A stretch of DNA of 64,000 nt, taken from Maribacter vaceletii (GTDB lineage Bacteria; Bacteroidota; Bacteroidia; Flavobacteriales; Flavobacteriaceae). The position numbers were made by a program, and so were the translations under genes. A model generated the notes under the pieces. The model was not told the DNA's origin and ran no database searches. It worked only from the letters and a program-made list of their open reading frames with translations. The stretch lies in contig NZ_RBIQ01000007.1 of the NCBI RefSeq assembly GCF_003634105.1, positions 124,001 through 188,000 of the forward strand, read 5' to 3'. Below are positions 8,300 to 17,272 of this stretch, one piece after another (within the stretch, counting starts at the first letter, position 1; every line of letters starts with the position of its first letter).

Positions 8300-9826
8300 T
8301 TAATTGTTACGTTCAATTTTCAATACAAAAGCAAAATCGCAAGGTTTTTCTTTAGGAAACTCAACTATTAAACTTTGCGCATTATGTTCCCATTTAATTT
8401 TTGAAGTACTTCCAATAAGTGAAATGTTTTTTATTTCACCAGGGTATAATTTACCATTATAACCTAAAGAATTAATCACTATTTCCTCTTCTGGCCAATC
8501 TAAAATTATTGCATAAATAACTCCGTTTTTTTGAGTAAAACGTATGTCTTTTGAACTGTAAGATGGAATTTCCGTTCCGTGCTTTTTTCCCTGACCATGG
8601 TGGCCTACATTTTTTACAAATGCCGGGCCTTCCCCATAAATTGTCCAAGGTGTTGTTCCATAAATAGCTTCTCCATTTAGTTTTAGCCAACTCCCAATTG
8701 CTAAAAGTTCTTTCTTTATTTCTTCTGAAAAACTTCCATCTGCTTTTGGTGGTACATTTAATAATATTCTTCCATTTTTGGAAGTAATATCAGCTAACAT
8801 ATCCACTAAAATATTAGCATCTTTCAATTTATTTTTTGGATTATAAAACCAAACAGAAGGCCATGCCATATGTTGTTGCATATTAATATCTGCCATCCAT
8901 GGGTCAAATTGTAAACCATCTAAATTTCCATTTTCAATATCTCGCATTGCTACTCCCGGTGGAATATCAAAACTCTTGTAAACAAATTCAACCTCTTTTC
9001 CCCAATCTAATGCAGCATTAAAGTAACTACTTATATATTCTCTTTGAATATCTTCTCGTACACCATCAATAAAAAGCTCTCTTTCAGTTTCTACAATTTT
9101 ACCATCAATCATTTGCTTTCTTAATTCAGGCCCAACTGTTCCTCCAAAACCTACATCAACCCAAACCATATCTGGCTCATATAATTCATAACCTTCTTTC
9201 ATACGGTCTAACCAACCTTGTAAATATTCGCTTGTATAACGTCCTTTTTTTCCATGAACCATAGGAGTATTTCCTCTTTTGGAATAATCTCCTTCTGGTT
9301 GCATATAAGAATCATCTGTTTTACTCATTGCACCCCAAAGTGTTGTACTATGAAAAGAAGCCATTAGTTTCATATCTGTTTTACGAATTTCTTTAGCTAG
9401 TTCCCCATAAATATCAACTTTAGGTCCTTTTTGTGATGAGTTCCAATCGGTAATTTTACTATCCCAATTTAAACAACCATTTACATGCCAAGCAACAGGA
9501 CCTGCAAACTGTGCTCCTGCTTTTTGAAATAAATCTACCCATTCCGAAGCTTTAAATTTTTCTCCTTTCCATAACTTAATAGCCTCATATGCTGGCAAAT
9601 CATTTTTATCCATTTCTAATTGTACAGATTGCGCTCCCCAGTGACTATATATTCCAAATTTTGCATCTAACATCCATTGCGGTGTATCATGTTTTTGAAG
9701 CGAAGACCAATCCGTTTTATAATATATTTTTTCCTTTTTTATTGATCGTTTGTCTTCTTGTTTGGTTTCACAACTTAATAATATAATAGCAAGCAGAAGT
9801 GAAATTGATTTTAAATAATTTTTCAT
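8300..9826 (-). CDS. Alpha-L-fucosidase, family GH29 (copy B), lipoprotein
   Basis: Second GH29 enzyme, 508 residues, colinear with copy A throughout (FGIYSHWGAQ, GPVAWH, PDMVWVDVGFGG with probable nucleophile D224, SKNGRILLNVPP, and the shared ending EKPCDFAFVLKIERN). Unlike copy A it has a lipobox LLSC with C19, so it should be a membrane-anchored lipoprotein, exposed to the periplasm or the cell surface. The ATG at 9826 is clear. Copies A and B look like a tandem duplication with diverged anchoring and perhaps diverged linkage preference. The 48-base gap upstream contains a 16-bp AT palindrome. Confidence 0.9.
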   Translation of the reverse strand: MKNYLKSISLLLAIILLSCETKQEDKRSIKKEKIYYKTDWSSLQKHDTPQWMLDAKFGIYSHWGAQSVQLEMDKNDLPAYEAIKLWKGEKFKASEWVDLFQKAGAQFAGPVAWHVNGCLNWDSKITDWNSSQKGPKVDIYGELAKEIRKTDMKLMASFHSTTLWGAMSKTDDSYMQPEGDYSKRGNTPMVHGKKGRYTSEYLQGWLDRMKEGYELYEPDMVWVDVGFGGTVGPELRKQMIDGKIVETERELFIDGVREDIQREYISSYFNAALDWGKEVEFVYKSFDIPPGVAMRDIENGNLDGLQFDPWMADINMQQHMAWPSVWFYNPKNKLKDANILVDMLADITSKNGRILLNVPPKADGSFSEEIKKELLAIGSWLKLNGEAIYGTTPWTIYGEGPAFVKNVGHHGQGKKHGTEIPSYSSKDIRFTQKNGVIYAIILDWPEEEIVINSLGYNGKLYPGEIKNISLIGSTSKIKWEHNAQSLIVEFPKEKPCDFAFVLKIERNN

Positions 9827-9843
9827 TTTTTAAGTCTTAATTA

Positions 9844-9859
9844 ATAAAGAATTCTTTAT
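9844..9859. repeat. 16-bp perfect AT-rich palindrome in the operon
   Basis: ATAAAGAATTCTTTAT is its own reverse complement. It lies in the 48-base gap between the 645-residue sulfatase gene and the downstream fucosidase gene. It may be an RNA processing site or chance in AT-rich DNA. Confidence 0.35.
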
Positions 9860-9874
9860 CTTCTTTTTATATAG

Positions 9875-11812
9875 TTAGTTAACTTCCAAAGAAGTAGTTC
9901 TAGGCCTTATTTTTTCTTGAATTTTCCATACATCAAAAAAGACCAATCCTAAATGTTCACAATACTTTTCCCCGCATATTATATTATTATCCCATGCTTT
10001 ATATAGACTAATTAATTCTGGAACTGAGTCTCTATTTTTTCGTCCAATTTCAACTATTCCAAAATAAGACATTGGTAATTTCTCCATCCCTAAAGTTGTT
10101 TTCATTTTAACATTTGCACTCTTAAGTTTATCAACAATAGACAATCCAATAGCTCTCCTTTTTGCCATTAACTTATTATAGATTGAGTCTTTTTCTAATA
10201 TTTCAATAGCTTGTTTTTGTTCTCTTGTATAATATGGCTGATAATATTCATGAGATTTTACATTCGTATATATATCTGTTTCATTTATCCAATTCCTATA
10301 AACAATATCTAAAGAATCAACAAGTTTAGAGTAGATAAGTGCCTCATTTCTAGTTTCTGTACCATCTTCATTAATATTATATAATTCCCAAGGGTAATCA
10401 TATAAATGCAAAATTGCACCATCACCACCATTAGATACAATTTTCCAATTTCCTGAAATCAACATCCTACTTCCTTGAAAATACCCTTTAAAATTTTCGC
10501 GCTCAACAACTTTATTATATTTAATGGCAGGCAACAAACTTTTTCCAGAAAGAGCTTTTATTTTCCACTCAGTTTTTAAATTCCCTTCTGGTACAACAGT
10601 CCATGTATCACCTTCTGGGTATTTAACATTTGCTAGCTCTAAAAAAGTCGGCATTAAATCAACGATACTCCCCTTTTGAGTTGATATTGAACCTTTTTTG
10701 AGATTTCCATTTGGCCAATTGACAATAAAAGGTGTTAGTTGGCCACCATTAAACGTAGATCTTTTGTAATTTTTAAAAGGTGTATTTGAAGCATTTGCCC
10801 ATTCAATCCCTAGTTTTGCTTGTGAATTTTTTAAACCTGGTTTGTTATTTAAATTTTTTTCATCCCACATATTCCCTTCTGCATTTCCGCCATTATCCGA
10901 CAAAAAAATAATTAGAGTATTTTCTCTTCGCCCTGTTTCTTCCAGTTTAGTAATTAACTTGCCAATATTTTGATCCATTCTATCAACCATAGCAGCATAG
11001 GTTGCCATAGTTAAATCTGCAATATCTTTATTCTTATAATTCTTCCAAGAAGATACGTTTACATCTCTTTTAGATAATTTCCAATTCTTCGGGATTAATC
11101 CCATTTTTTGTTGGCGACCAAATCTTTGTTCTCTTAATTTATCCCAACCTCTTAAATACTTCCCTCTATATTTTGCAATATCTTGTGGCCAAGCTTGAAG
11201 TGGATAATGTGGAGCATTATAAGCTACATATAAAAAGAAAGGTTCTTTACTGCCTTTATAATCTTCTAAAAAATTAATCGCCCTATTCGTGAATTCATCA
11301 GTGGTATAAAATTCCTCTTTATTATTAGGAATAAATGGAGTTAAATTACTTTCGTCTTCCCAATATTTCTGATTTTTTTTTGGTTCAAAATAATTAAATG
11401 AACCATGCGTACTTCCAAAAAATCGGTCAAAACCTCTTTTTACAGGATTTTCTTTTCCATGCCATTTCCCAGTCATCAATGTTTTATACCCCTCTTTTTT
11501 CAGTAATTCAGCGATAGTTACTCCATTTACCATTTGGTCAGGTGGGCCAACACAACCAGTTTCTATCGGGTACAATCCTGTAAGTAATGAAGCTCTTGAA
11601 GGTGCACATTTTGATCCATTAATAATGTGTGTAAATCGAATACCTTCATTAGCTAGCTTATCTAAATTAGGAGTTTCTATTTCTCCACCATAGCAACCAA
11701 TATCAGAATACCCTAAATCATCAGCAAAAATTACGACAATGTTTGGTTTAGAGTTTTGGGCATTACATGCCAACATTGATATTATAAAAAGGAAAAAGAA
11801 GCGCTCTTTCAT
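9875..11812 (-). CDS. Sulfatase, family S1, lipoprotein
   Basis: Formylglycine-dependent sulfate ester hydrolase of 645 residues. The metal-binding pair DD (D31-D32) lies in IVVIFADDLGYSDIGCYGG, and the maturation motif C-A-P-S-R with C69 as the formylglycine precursor lies in SKCAPSRASLLTG. MTGKWHG and LSDNGG follow as expected. A lipobox ending at C16 (MLACNAQ) predicts membrane anchoring. The protein is longer than the usual 450-550 residues. The extra C-terminal part, after about residue 520, has no domain I recognise. It needs a formylglycine-generating enzyme or anSME, which is not in this window. It sits between the GH28-like and GH29 genes, 7 bases after the former. Confidence 0.93.
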   Translation of the reverse strand: MKERFFFLFIISMLACNAQNSKPNIVVIFADDLGYSDIGCYGGEIETPNLDKLANEGIRFTHIINGSKCAPSRASLLTGLYPIETGCVGPPDQMVNGVTIAELLKKEGYKTLMTGKWHGKENPVKRGFDRFFGSTHGSFNYFEPKKNQKYWEDESNLTPFIPNNKEEFYTTDEFTNRAINFLEDYKGSKEPFFLYVAYNAPHYPLQAWPQDIAKYRGKYLRGWDKLREQRFGRQQKMGLIPKNWKLSKRDVNVSSWKNYKNKDIADLTMATYAAMVDRMDQNIGKLITKLEETGRRENTLIIFLSDNGGNAEGNMWDEKNLNNKPGLKNSQAKLGIEWANASNTPFKNYKRSTFNGGQLTPFIVNWPNGNLKKGSISTQKGSIVDLMPTFLELANVKYPEGDTWTVVPEGNLKTEWKIKALSGKSLLPAIKYNKVVERENFKGYFQGSRMLISGNWKIVSNGGDGAILHLYDYPWELYNINEDGTETRNEALIYSKLVDSLDIVYRNWINETDIYTNVKSHEYYQPYYTREQKQAIEILEKDSIYNKLMAKRRAIGLSIVDKLKSANVKMKTTLGMEKLPMSYFGIVEIGRKNRDSVPELISLYKAWDNNIICGEKYCEHLGLVFFDVWKIQEKIRPRTTSLEVN

Positions 11813-11819
11813 TGCATTA

Positions 11820-13394
11820 TTATTTAATTTTTAATGCCTTCTTTTTTACATTTTCCGAAAAATTGGCGATAGAATTTTCTTTAGATAATTTTGATGGTTT
11901 TAGCTTAATACTTTTCGATAACTCACCTTTTATACTTAATAAATATTCTATACTTTCTAGAGAATTCACATTCGTTAACGTGGTGTTTTTTACATTTTTC
12001 AGTATTAATGCAGAGCCTGCTTCTGGCTTTACAATTAAATTAACAGTATCAAAACTACTATCAACAACATCATCCATTACAATTGCTGGTCTATCATCTG
12101 GGTTTCGCAAACTTAGATTCACATTTTTTAATTTTAAACCTTTAACATGCCTTAAATACATACCATAAGAAGGAAGTACTCCAAAGAAGAGTTGTTCTGG
12201 GTAGCGTGCTTCATCCTCTTTAATAACTTTATCTTTTACATTTTGATTTCCAAACCCTGTATAAGAAAAGTTAATGTCTTCTAATGTTACATTTTCAATA
12301 TAATGTCCTGGTAAACCTGTAAACATAATCCCCTCTGTTGGCGGGTCTATACGCCCGGTAAGTCTTCCTTCTATATTCTTGAATAGAATATTTTTAATTT
12401 GTCCAACCGGTCTGCCTTCCGGTTGAGCATCTGATTTGTAAACTTGTTTTATCGATTTAGAATAATCTCTACCGCGGTTTCCTAACCTTACAAAAATGGG
12501 TCCTCCACAATTGTACATTTTGATATTTGAAATTTCTACATTTTCTATAATAGCCCCATCAACAGCCAGCAATTTTATAGCCCCATGTCTACTATCAAAA
12601 AACTGACAATTGGTAACTTTTATATTTTTGAACCCTGTTTTTGATGCAGTTCCAAATTTTAAAGAAGCCCAGTAACTACTTACGGTACAGTTTTCTACCA
12701 GAAAGTTTTCGCAAATCTTATCTACACTACTTTTAAGACATATCGCATCATCTTCAACCTGTAAATTACAATCTGTAATTTTTACATTGGAACAACCATC
12801 GAAATTCATCCCGTCGTTATTTCTATTCTCCTTGTTATAAACAGAAGTATGATGAATATTTATAGTGTCACATTCTTTAAAATAGACACACCAAGAACCT
12901 GAGTTTTTAATAATAGCATTATCAAACTCAATATTATTACAATTTTCTATTCGAAATAACTTTGGCCTTTCATGACTATGTTTAAACATGTATCCTTTAC
13001 CATTAATTTCTGAACGTGGATGTCCTATAATTTTTATGTTTTTTTCACCATAAGCATAAAACATGCATTTTGAAAAATGTGGCTCTTCTGTTCCTAATGG
13101 GACTTCGGCATAATCCTTAAGGTTAGAACTTCCAAATAATTCCGTATTAGCCTCCATTTTAATAGTGACATTACTTTTTAAAAACAATGTTCCTGTAACA
13201 TATGTTCCTTTTGGAATAATAACGATACCTTTTTCTTTAGAAGCAGCATCAATTGCCATTTGAATGGCTTTTGTACTTAGCTCTATATGTGATTTTTTAG
13301 CTCCAAAATCTAAAATATTAAAAGTCTTTTGTTGGGCTAAAAGAGAGCTAAAACTCAATAAATACAATAGTGTTATTTTATATACCTTTTTCAT
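11820..13394 (-). CDS. GH28-like glycosidase (pectate-lyase-fold beta-helix)
   Basis: Exported right-handed beta-helix enzyme of 524 residues with signal peptide MKKVYKITLLYLLSFSSLLAQ. The N-terminal FNILDFGAK and IVIIPKGTYVTGTLFLKSNV segments are typical of GH28. The catalytic region reads NNDGMNFDG, then VEDDAICLKSS (the paired Asp), then LKFGTASKTGFKNI, and RHGAIKLL. The last two replace the GHG and RIK motifs of fungal polygalacturonases, but this pattern is common among bacterial GH28-like exo-enzymes. The substrate is therefore open: galacturonan, rhamnogalacturonan or another glycan. It starts one base after the GH2 stop, so translation is probably coupled. Confidence 0.8.
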   Translation of the reverse strand: MKKVYKITLLYLLSFSSLLAQQKTFNILDFGAKKSHIELSTKAIQMAIDAASKEKGIVIIPKGTYVTGTLFLKSNVTIKMEANTELFGSSNLKDYAEVPLGTEEPHFSKCMFYAYGEKNIKIIGHPRSEINGKGYMFKHSHERPKLFRIENCNNIEFDNAIIKNSGSWCVYFKECDTINIHHTSVYNKENRNNDGMNFDGCSNVKITDCNLQVEDDAICLKSSVDKICENFLVENCTVSSYWASLKFGTASKTGFKNIKVTNCQFFDSRHGAIKLLAVDGAIIENVEISNIKMYNCGGPIFVRLGNRGRDYSKSIKQVYKSDAQPEGRPVGQIKNILFKNIEGRLTGRIDPPTEGIMFTGLPGHYIENVTLEDINFSYTGFGNQNVKDKVIKEDEARYPEQLFFGVLPSYGMYLRHVKGLKLKNVNLSLRNPDDRPAIVMDDVVDSSFDTVNLIVKPEAGSALILKNVKNTTLTNVNSLESIEYLLSIKGELSKSIKLKPSKLSKENSIANFSENVKKKALKIK

Positions 13395-13395
13395 T

Positions 13396-15867
13396 TTATT
13401 TCGAAATTAAATTTACCGTATTTGAAGATAAACCATCGGATTGCACAGTAAGTTTTACATTACCTGATTCTTTTGTCGACTGAAGAATCACAAGACATTT
13501 ACCATTAAAAGCCATTCGTTGATTAGCTTTAAAAGGTTCTAAGCCCATATTATCTCCATTTCCAACGCCTACTATAGTTACTGGACCTTCAACATCAAAT
13601 CTTAATAGGTTATTTGCTATTGGTACTTCATTACCGTCTTTATCTAAGATGGTACATTCCGCATAAATTAAATCTTGACCATTGGCTTGCATTTCTGTTT
13701 TACGTGTTTCAATTTTTATTTTAGAAGGAGCTCCAGAAGTTTTAACAATTTTCTCCGCAATGTTTTCTCCATTTTTATAAGATACTGCTTTTAACTCTCC
13801 AGGCTTATAAACTATATTCCAAGTTTGGTATTCAACACCTTCAATATTATTTTTTTGCTTTCCTAACGATTTTCCATCCTGAAACAATTCAATTTCATCT
13901 CCATTGGTATAACTATAAACTTGAACTGTTTCCCCTTCCATTCCTTCTAAATTCCAATGCGGAAAAATATGCACCATAGGTTTCTTTGACCACTGACTTT
14001 GATAGAAATAATATCCGTCTTTAGGAAAACCAGCTAAATCTATGGGTGCAAAAGAAGACGAACGTGCTGGCCAACCAAAAGGAATCACTTCTCCTAAATA
14101 GTCCCAACCGGTCCAGATAAACATACCCATTAGATAATCTCTTTCCTTAACAAGTTTCCAAGCTTCCATACCGCTTTCACCACGAATATCTCGTTTTTCT
14201 ACCCAATCAAAAGATTCCTTTTTTTCATATCCAAGTTTATCCCACCAAGCCTTTTTCTTTTCACCGTATAAATATGTTGAACGTGGATAAAATGATTGAG
14301 CTGATTCATGCTCCGTAACTACTGCCATAACATTAGGAAACTTTTCTCTTTCAAGTTTTAATCTCCAATCTTTTATATAATTATATCCATAAATATCACT
14401 TGTAGCGGCTGCCTTTTGATTAGGTCTTTTAAGACTTCCGTAACCATGAACTCCATTAGTTGCAGGTCTATAATCTAGTTCATGAACTATTTCAACCAAA
14501 CGCTTTCCTATTTTTGCTGCACTTTCATAGCGCATTTCAGCAATTTCATTACCAATGCTCCACATGATAACCGAAGGGTGATTACGATCTCTCATTACAA
14601 AATCAGTTAAATCTTTATCTGCCCATTTTTTAAAGACATGTGCATATTTATGTACTAATACTTTCTTTTTTGCTCCATTTTGGGTTGTTGTTGGCGATTT
14701 TGGTGTTTCCCATTCATCAAAGGCTTCATTCATAACTAAAAAACCCATTTCATCACAAACATTCATAAACTCTTCAGAAAACGGATTGTGAGCGGTACGC
14801 ACTGCGTTACATCCCATTTCTCTCAATTTTTCTAACTGACGCTCTATAGTTCTTCTATGAACTGCAGCTCCTAATGGACCACCATCGTGATGTAAGCAAA
14901 CTCCTTTTAATTTGGTAGCCTTTCCATTCAATTTAAATCCATCGCTATTACTATATTCCAAAGTTCTAATTCCGGTTTTAGAAGTTTCAGAATAAATTGT
15001 TTCACCATTTTGTAAAATATCTGTTTTTACAACATATAAATGTGGGGTTTCGGTATCCCATAATAAAGGATTTTCAATAGATAAACTTGATTTATGTTGA
15101 ATAGAATTATTTTTAGTAATTGTTTTAGATTCCTTTTGTAAAGCGACTAAAACACCTTTTTTATCAAAGATTGAAACCTGAATATCGATAAATTTATCTT
15201 CATCAAAATCATTAACAATATTGGTTTCAACAGCAATAGTTGCCTGATTATTTTCAACCTTATTAGCCTTAATATAATTACCCCAAACAGGTATGTATAA
15301 TTTATTGGTTGTTATTAATTTTACATGACGATAAATACCTGTTCCTGTATACCAACGCGCTCCTGGTTGATTTGAATTATCAAGTTTTACAGTTATTACA
15401 TTTTCTTTCCCAAATTTGAGATATTTGGTCATATCGTAATAAAATGCAATGTACCCGAATGGTCTTTTTCCCAGTAAGTTACCATTAATATATACTTCTG
15501 AATTTCTGTAAGCTCCATCGAAATATATAACAGTACGCTTATCCTTGCTACTTTCAGAAACCAAGAATGTTTTTCTATAAGTCACCTTTCCTGTTGGCAA
15601 CCAACCACCTCTAGAAAATGTTGGGTTATCTTTACTAAAGTTTCCTTCAATACTCCAATCATGCGGTAAATTAATAGCTCTCCAATTGGAGTCATCATAG
15701 TTCGTTTTCTCAGAACCTGATATGTCATCCTCATGGAATTTCCATGCGAAATCAAAATTCTCAATAGTATTTATTTGTATTTTTTTTGAATCGTTTGAAC
15801 ATGCAATACTTATTGATGCAATGAATAATATGATTAAACACTTCAGTATATTTTTCATGATTTTCAT
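13396..15867 (-). CDS. Glycoside hydrolase family 2 (beta-galactosidase/beta-glucuronidase type), lipoprotein
   Basis: Retaining exo-beta-glycosidase of 823 residues with lipobox SIAC, C23. Order of domains: jelly-roll sugar-binding (about 35-200, with NLPHDWSIEG and FDGAYRNSEVYING), Ig-like (200-305), TIM barrel (305-600), then Ig-like C-terminal domains including a DUF4982-like and an invasin-like segment. The acid/base is E441 in MWSIGNEI and the nucleophile is E519 or E521 in VVTEHESA. The general layout fits bacterial GH2 beta-galactosidases, but galactoside versus glucuronide preference cannot be decided. The start ATG overlaps the upstream stop as TAATG; an ATG at 15858 is possible. 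Probably removes a non-fucose side sugar. Confidence 0.9.
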   Translation of the reverse strand: MKIMKNILKCLIILFIASISIACSNDSKKIQINTIENFDFAWKFHEDDISGSEKTNYDDSNWRAINLPHDWSIEGNFSKDNPTFSRGGWLPTGKVTYRKTFLVSESSKDKRTVIYFDGAYRNSEVYINGNLLGKRPFGYIAFYYDMTKYLKFGKENVITVKLDNSNQPGARWYTGTGIYRHVKLITTNKLYIPVWGNYIKANKVENNQATIAVETNIVNDFDEDKFIDIQVSIFDKKGVLVALQKESKTITKNNSIQHKSSLSIENPLLWDTETPHLYVVKTDILQNGETIYSETSKTGIRTLEYSNSDGFKLNGKATKLKGVCLHHDGGPLGAAVHRRTIERQLEKLREMGCNAVRTAHNPFSEEFMNVCDEMGFLVMNEAFDEWETPKSPTTTQNGAKKKVLVHKYAHVFKKWADKDLTDFVMRDRNHPSVIMWSIGNEIAEMRYESAAKIGKRLVEIVHELDYRPATNGVHGYGSLKRPNQKAAATSDIYGYNYIKDWRLKLEREKFPNVMAVVTEHESAQSFYPRSTYLYGEKKKAWWDKLGYEKKESFDWVEKRDIRGESGMEAWKLVKERDYLMGMFIWTGWDYLGEVIPFGWPARSSSFAPIDLAGFPKDGYYFYQSQWSKKPMVHIFPHWNLEGMEGETVQVYSYTNGDEIELFQDGKSLGKQKNNIEGVEYQTWNIVYKPGELKAVSYKNGENIAEKIVKTSGAPSKIKIETRKTEMQANGQDLIYAECTILDKDGNEVPIANNLLRFDVEGPVTIVGVGNGDNMGLEPFKANQRMAFNGKCLVILQSTKESGNVKLTVQSDGLSSNTVNLISK

Positions 15868-17270
15868 TAATATTTATTTTCTCCAGCACTAGCTTTATTT
15901 ACAAAAATTTCTCTTGCCTTTTTCATTTTTAAAATATTCGGTAAATGTGGGTCTGGCCAATAATTAACAATGTTTTCTTTATTCCAGTTTTTATATTCTG
16001 CAACTAATTCTTTTACTTTATCTGGCATGATATCAACCAGATTAGTATGTTCGTATGCATCATCTTTTATATTAAATAAGAATAATTCATCTCGTACCGC
16101 TTCTTTTACAAGTTTATAATCTCCTTTACGAACTGCAAATCCGGCCCCATCACTGTATCTCCAAAATAATTTGTCATGTATGCCTTTTTTTGTGATTCCT
16201 TTTGCTACCGGAATTAAATTACCCCCATCAAGCTGTTTTTTAGCTTTAATATTGGCTGCTTTTAGAACTGTTGAAAATATATCGTAGGCTATAACGGGTT
16301 CTTCTATTTTTTGATTTCCATTGAAACCAGCAGGCCAAGACATTAGAAACGGAACTCGAATACCACCTTCAAAAAGTAATCCCTTTTGCCCTCTAAATGG
16401 GTCTTGATTAGACCCCTTACCATGTCCGCCATTATCACTATAAAAGAAAATCAGTGTGTTTTCATATTCCCCTGTTTCTTTTAACTTATTTACTACTTTA
16501 CTTATGCCAGCATCCATTCCAGAAACCATTGCGCCATATGCAGCTCTATCTCCTTGTTCTATATGGTTTACCTTTTCTAAATATGCTTTAGTAGCTTGAA
16601 TTGGCGCATGTGGTGCATTGTAGGCTAAATACATAAAAAATGGTTTCTCTGATTTGCTGTAACTATCAATATATTTTACAGCGGCATTAGAGAAATCATC
16701 GGTTAAATAACTTAAATTCTCAAGAGGTTCTGGTTTTCCATCTCGCATAATTCTATGCCAATTGGTCCAATTCTTCTCCCAATTTTTACCCCAATAATTT
16801 CTTGACCCACCAGAGAATCCAAACCAGTCGTCAAACCCTCTATTATTTGGCCAATACTCTGGAGTGTGTCCTAAATGCCACTTCCCTATGGCACAAGTTT
16901 GATATCCGTTTTTTTTAAGCACTTCAGAAAGAATAGTTTCTTCAAGCGGTAAGCCCATTACAGGACCTTCAAACGCTTTCCCTATATTATTTTCACATCC
17001 AAACCGTTGCTGATATCTTCCTGCCAATAAACCAGCTCTACTTGGTCCACAATAAGAATGCGTAGCGTAACCTGCTGTAAAAACAACACCATCTTTAGCA
17101 ATTTTATCTAATGCTGGTGTTGGAATATCGGTACTTCCATTAAACCCTACATCTGCCCATCCAAGGTCATCTGCAAGAATAATTAGAACATTTGGTTGTT
17201 TAGCCCTTTGCGCTTCTACTGTAAGCATTGTGACAAGATTTAAAATATAAAATAGGAGTTTCTTTTTCAT
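15867..17270 (-). CDS. Sulfatase, family S1
   Basis: Formylglycine sulfatase of 467 residues with a Sec signal peptide (MKKKLLFYILNLVTMLTVEAQ). The metal site is in ILADDLGWADVGFNG. The maturation motif is C74-G-P-S-R in HSYCGPSRAGLLAGRYQ, which marks it as a Cys-type sulfatase. CAIGKWHLG, YLAYNAPHAP and FYSDNGGHG complete the active site. Length is normal for S1. It differs strongly from the other two sulfatases of the operon, so the three probably remove sulfate from different positions or sugars. Its stop overlaps the GH2 start by one base. Confidence 0.94.
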   Translation of the reverse strand: MKKKLLFYILNLVTMLTVEAQRAKQPNVLIILADDLGWADVGFNGSTDIPTPALDKIAKDGVVFTAGYATHSYCGPSRAGLLAGRYQQRFGCENNIGKAFEGPVMGLPLEETILSEVLKKNGYQTCAIGKWHLGHTPEYWPNNRGFDDWFGFSGGSRNYWGKNWEKNWTNWHRIMRDGKPEPLENLSYLTDDFSNAAVKYIDSYSKSEKPFFMYLAYNAPHAPIQATKAYLEKVNHIEQGDRAAYGAMVSGMDAGISKVVNKLKETGEYENTLIFFYSDNGGHGKGSNQDPFRGQKGLLFEGGIRVPFLMSWPAGFNGNQKIEEPVIAYDIFSTVLKAANIKAKKQLDGGNLIPVAKGITKKGIHDKLFWRYSDGAGFAVRKGDYKLVKEAVRDELFLFNIKDDAYEHTNLVDIMPDKVKELVAEYKNWNKENIVNYWPDPHLPNILKMKKAREIFVNKASAGENKY

Positions 17271-17272
17271 TA

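Noticed and set aside
9875-11812. The 645-residue sulfatase as a phosphonate monoester hydrolase or phosphatase
   Set aside because: The complete C-A-P-S-R maturation motif and sulfatase-type metal site favour a sulfatase; neighbours agree.
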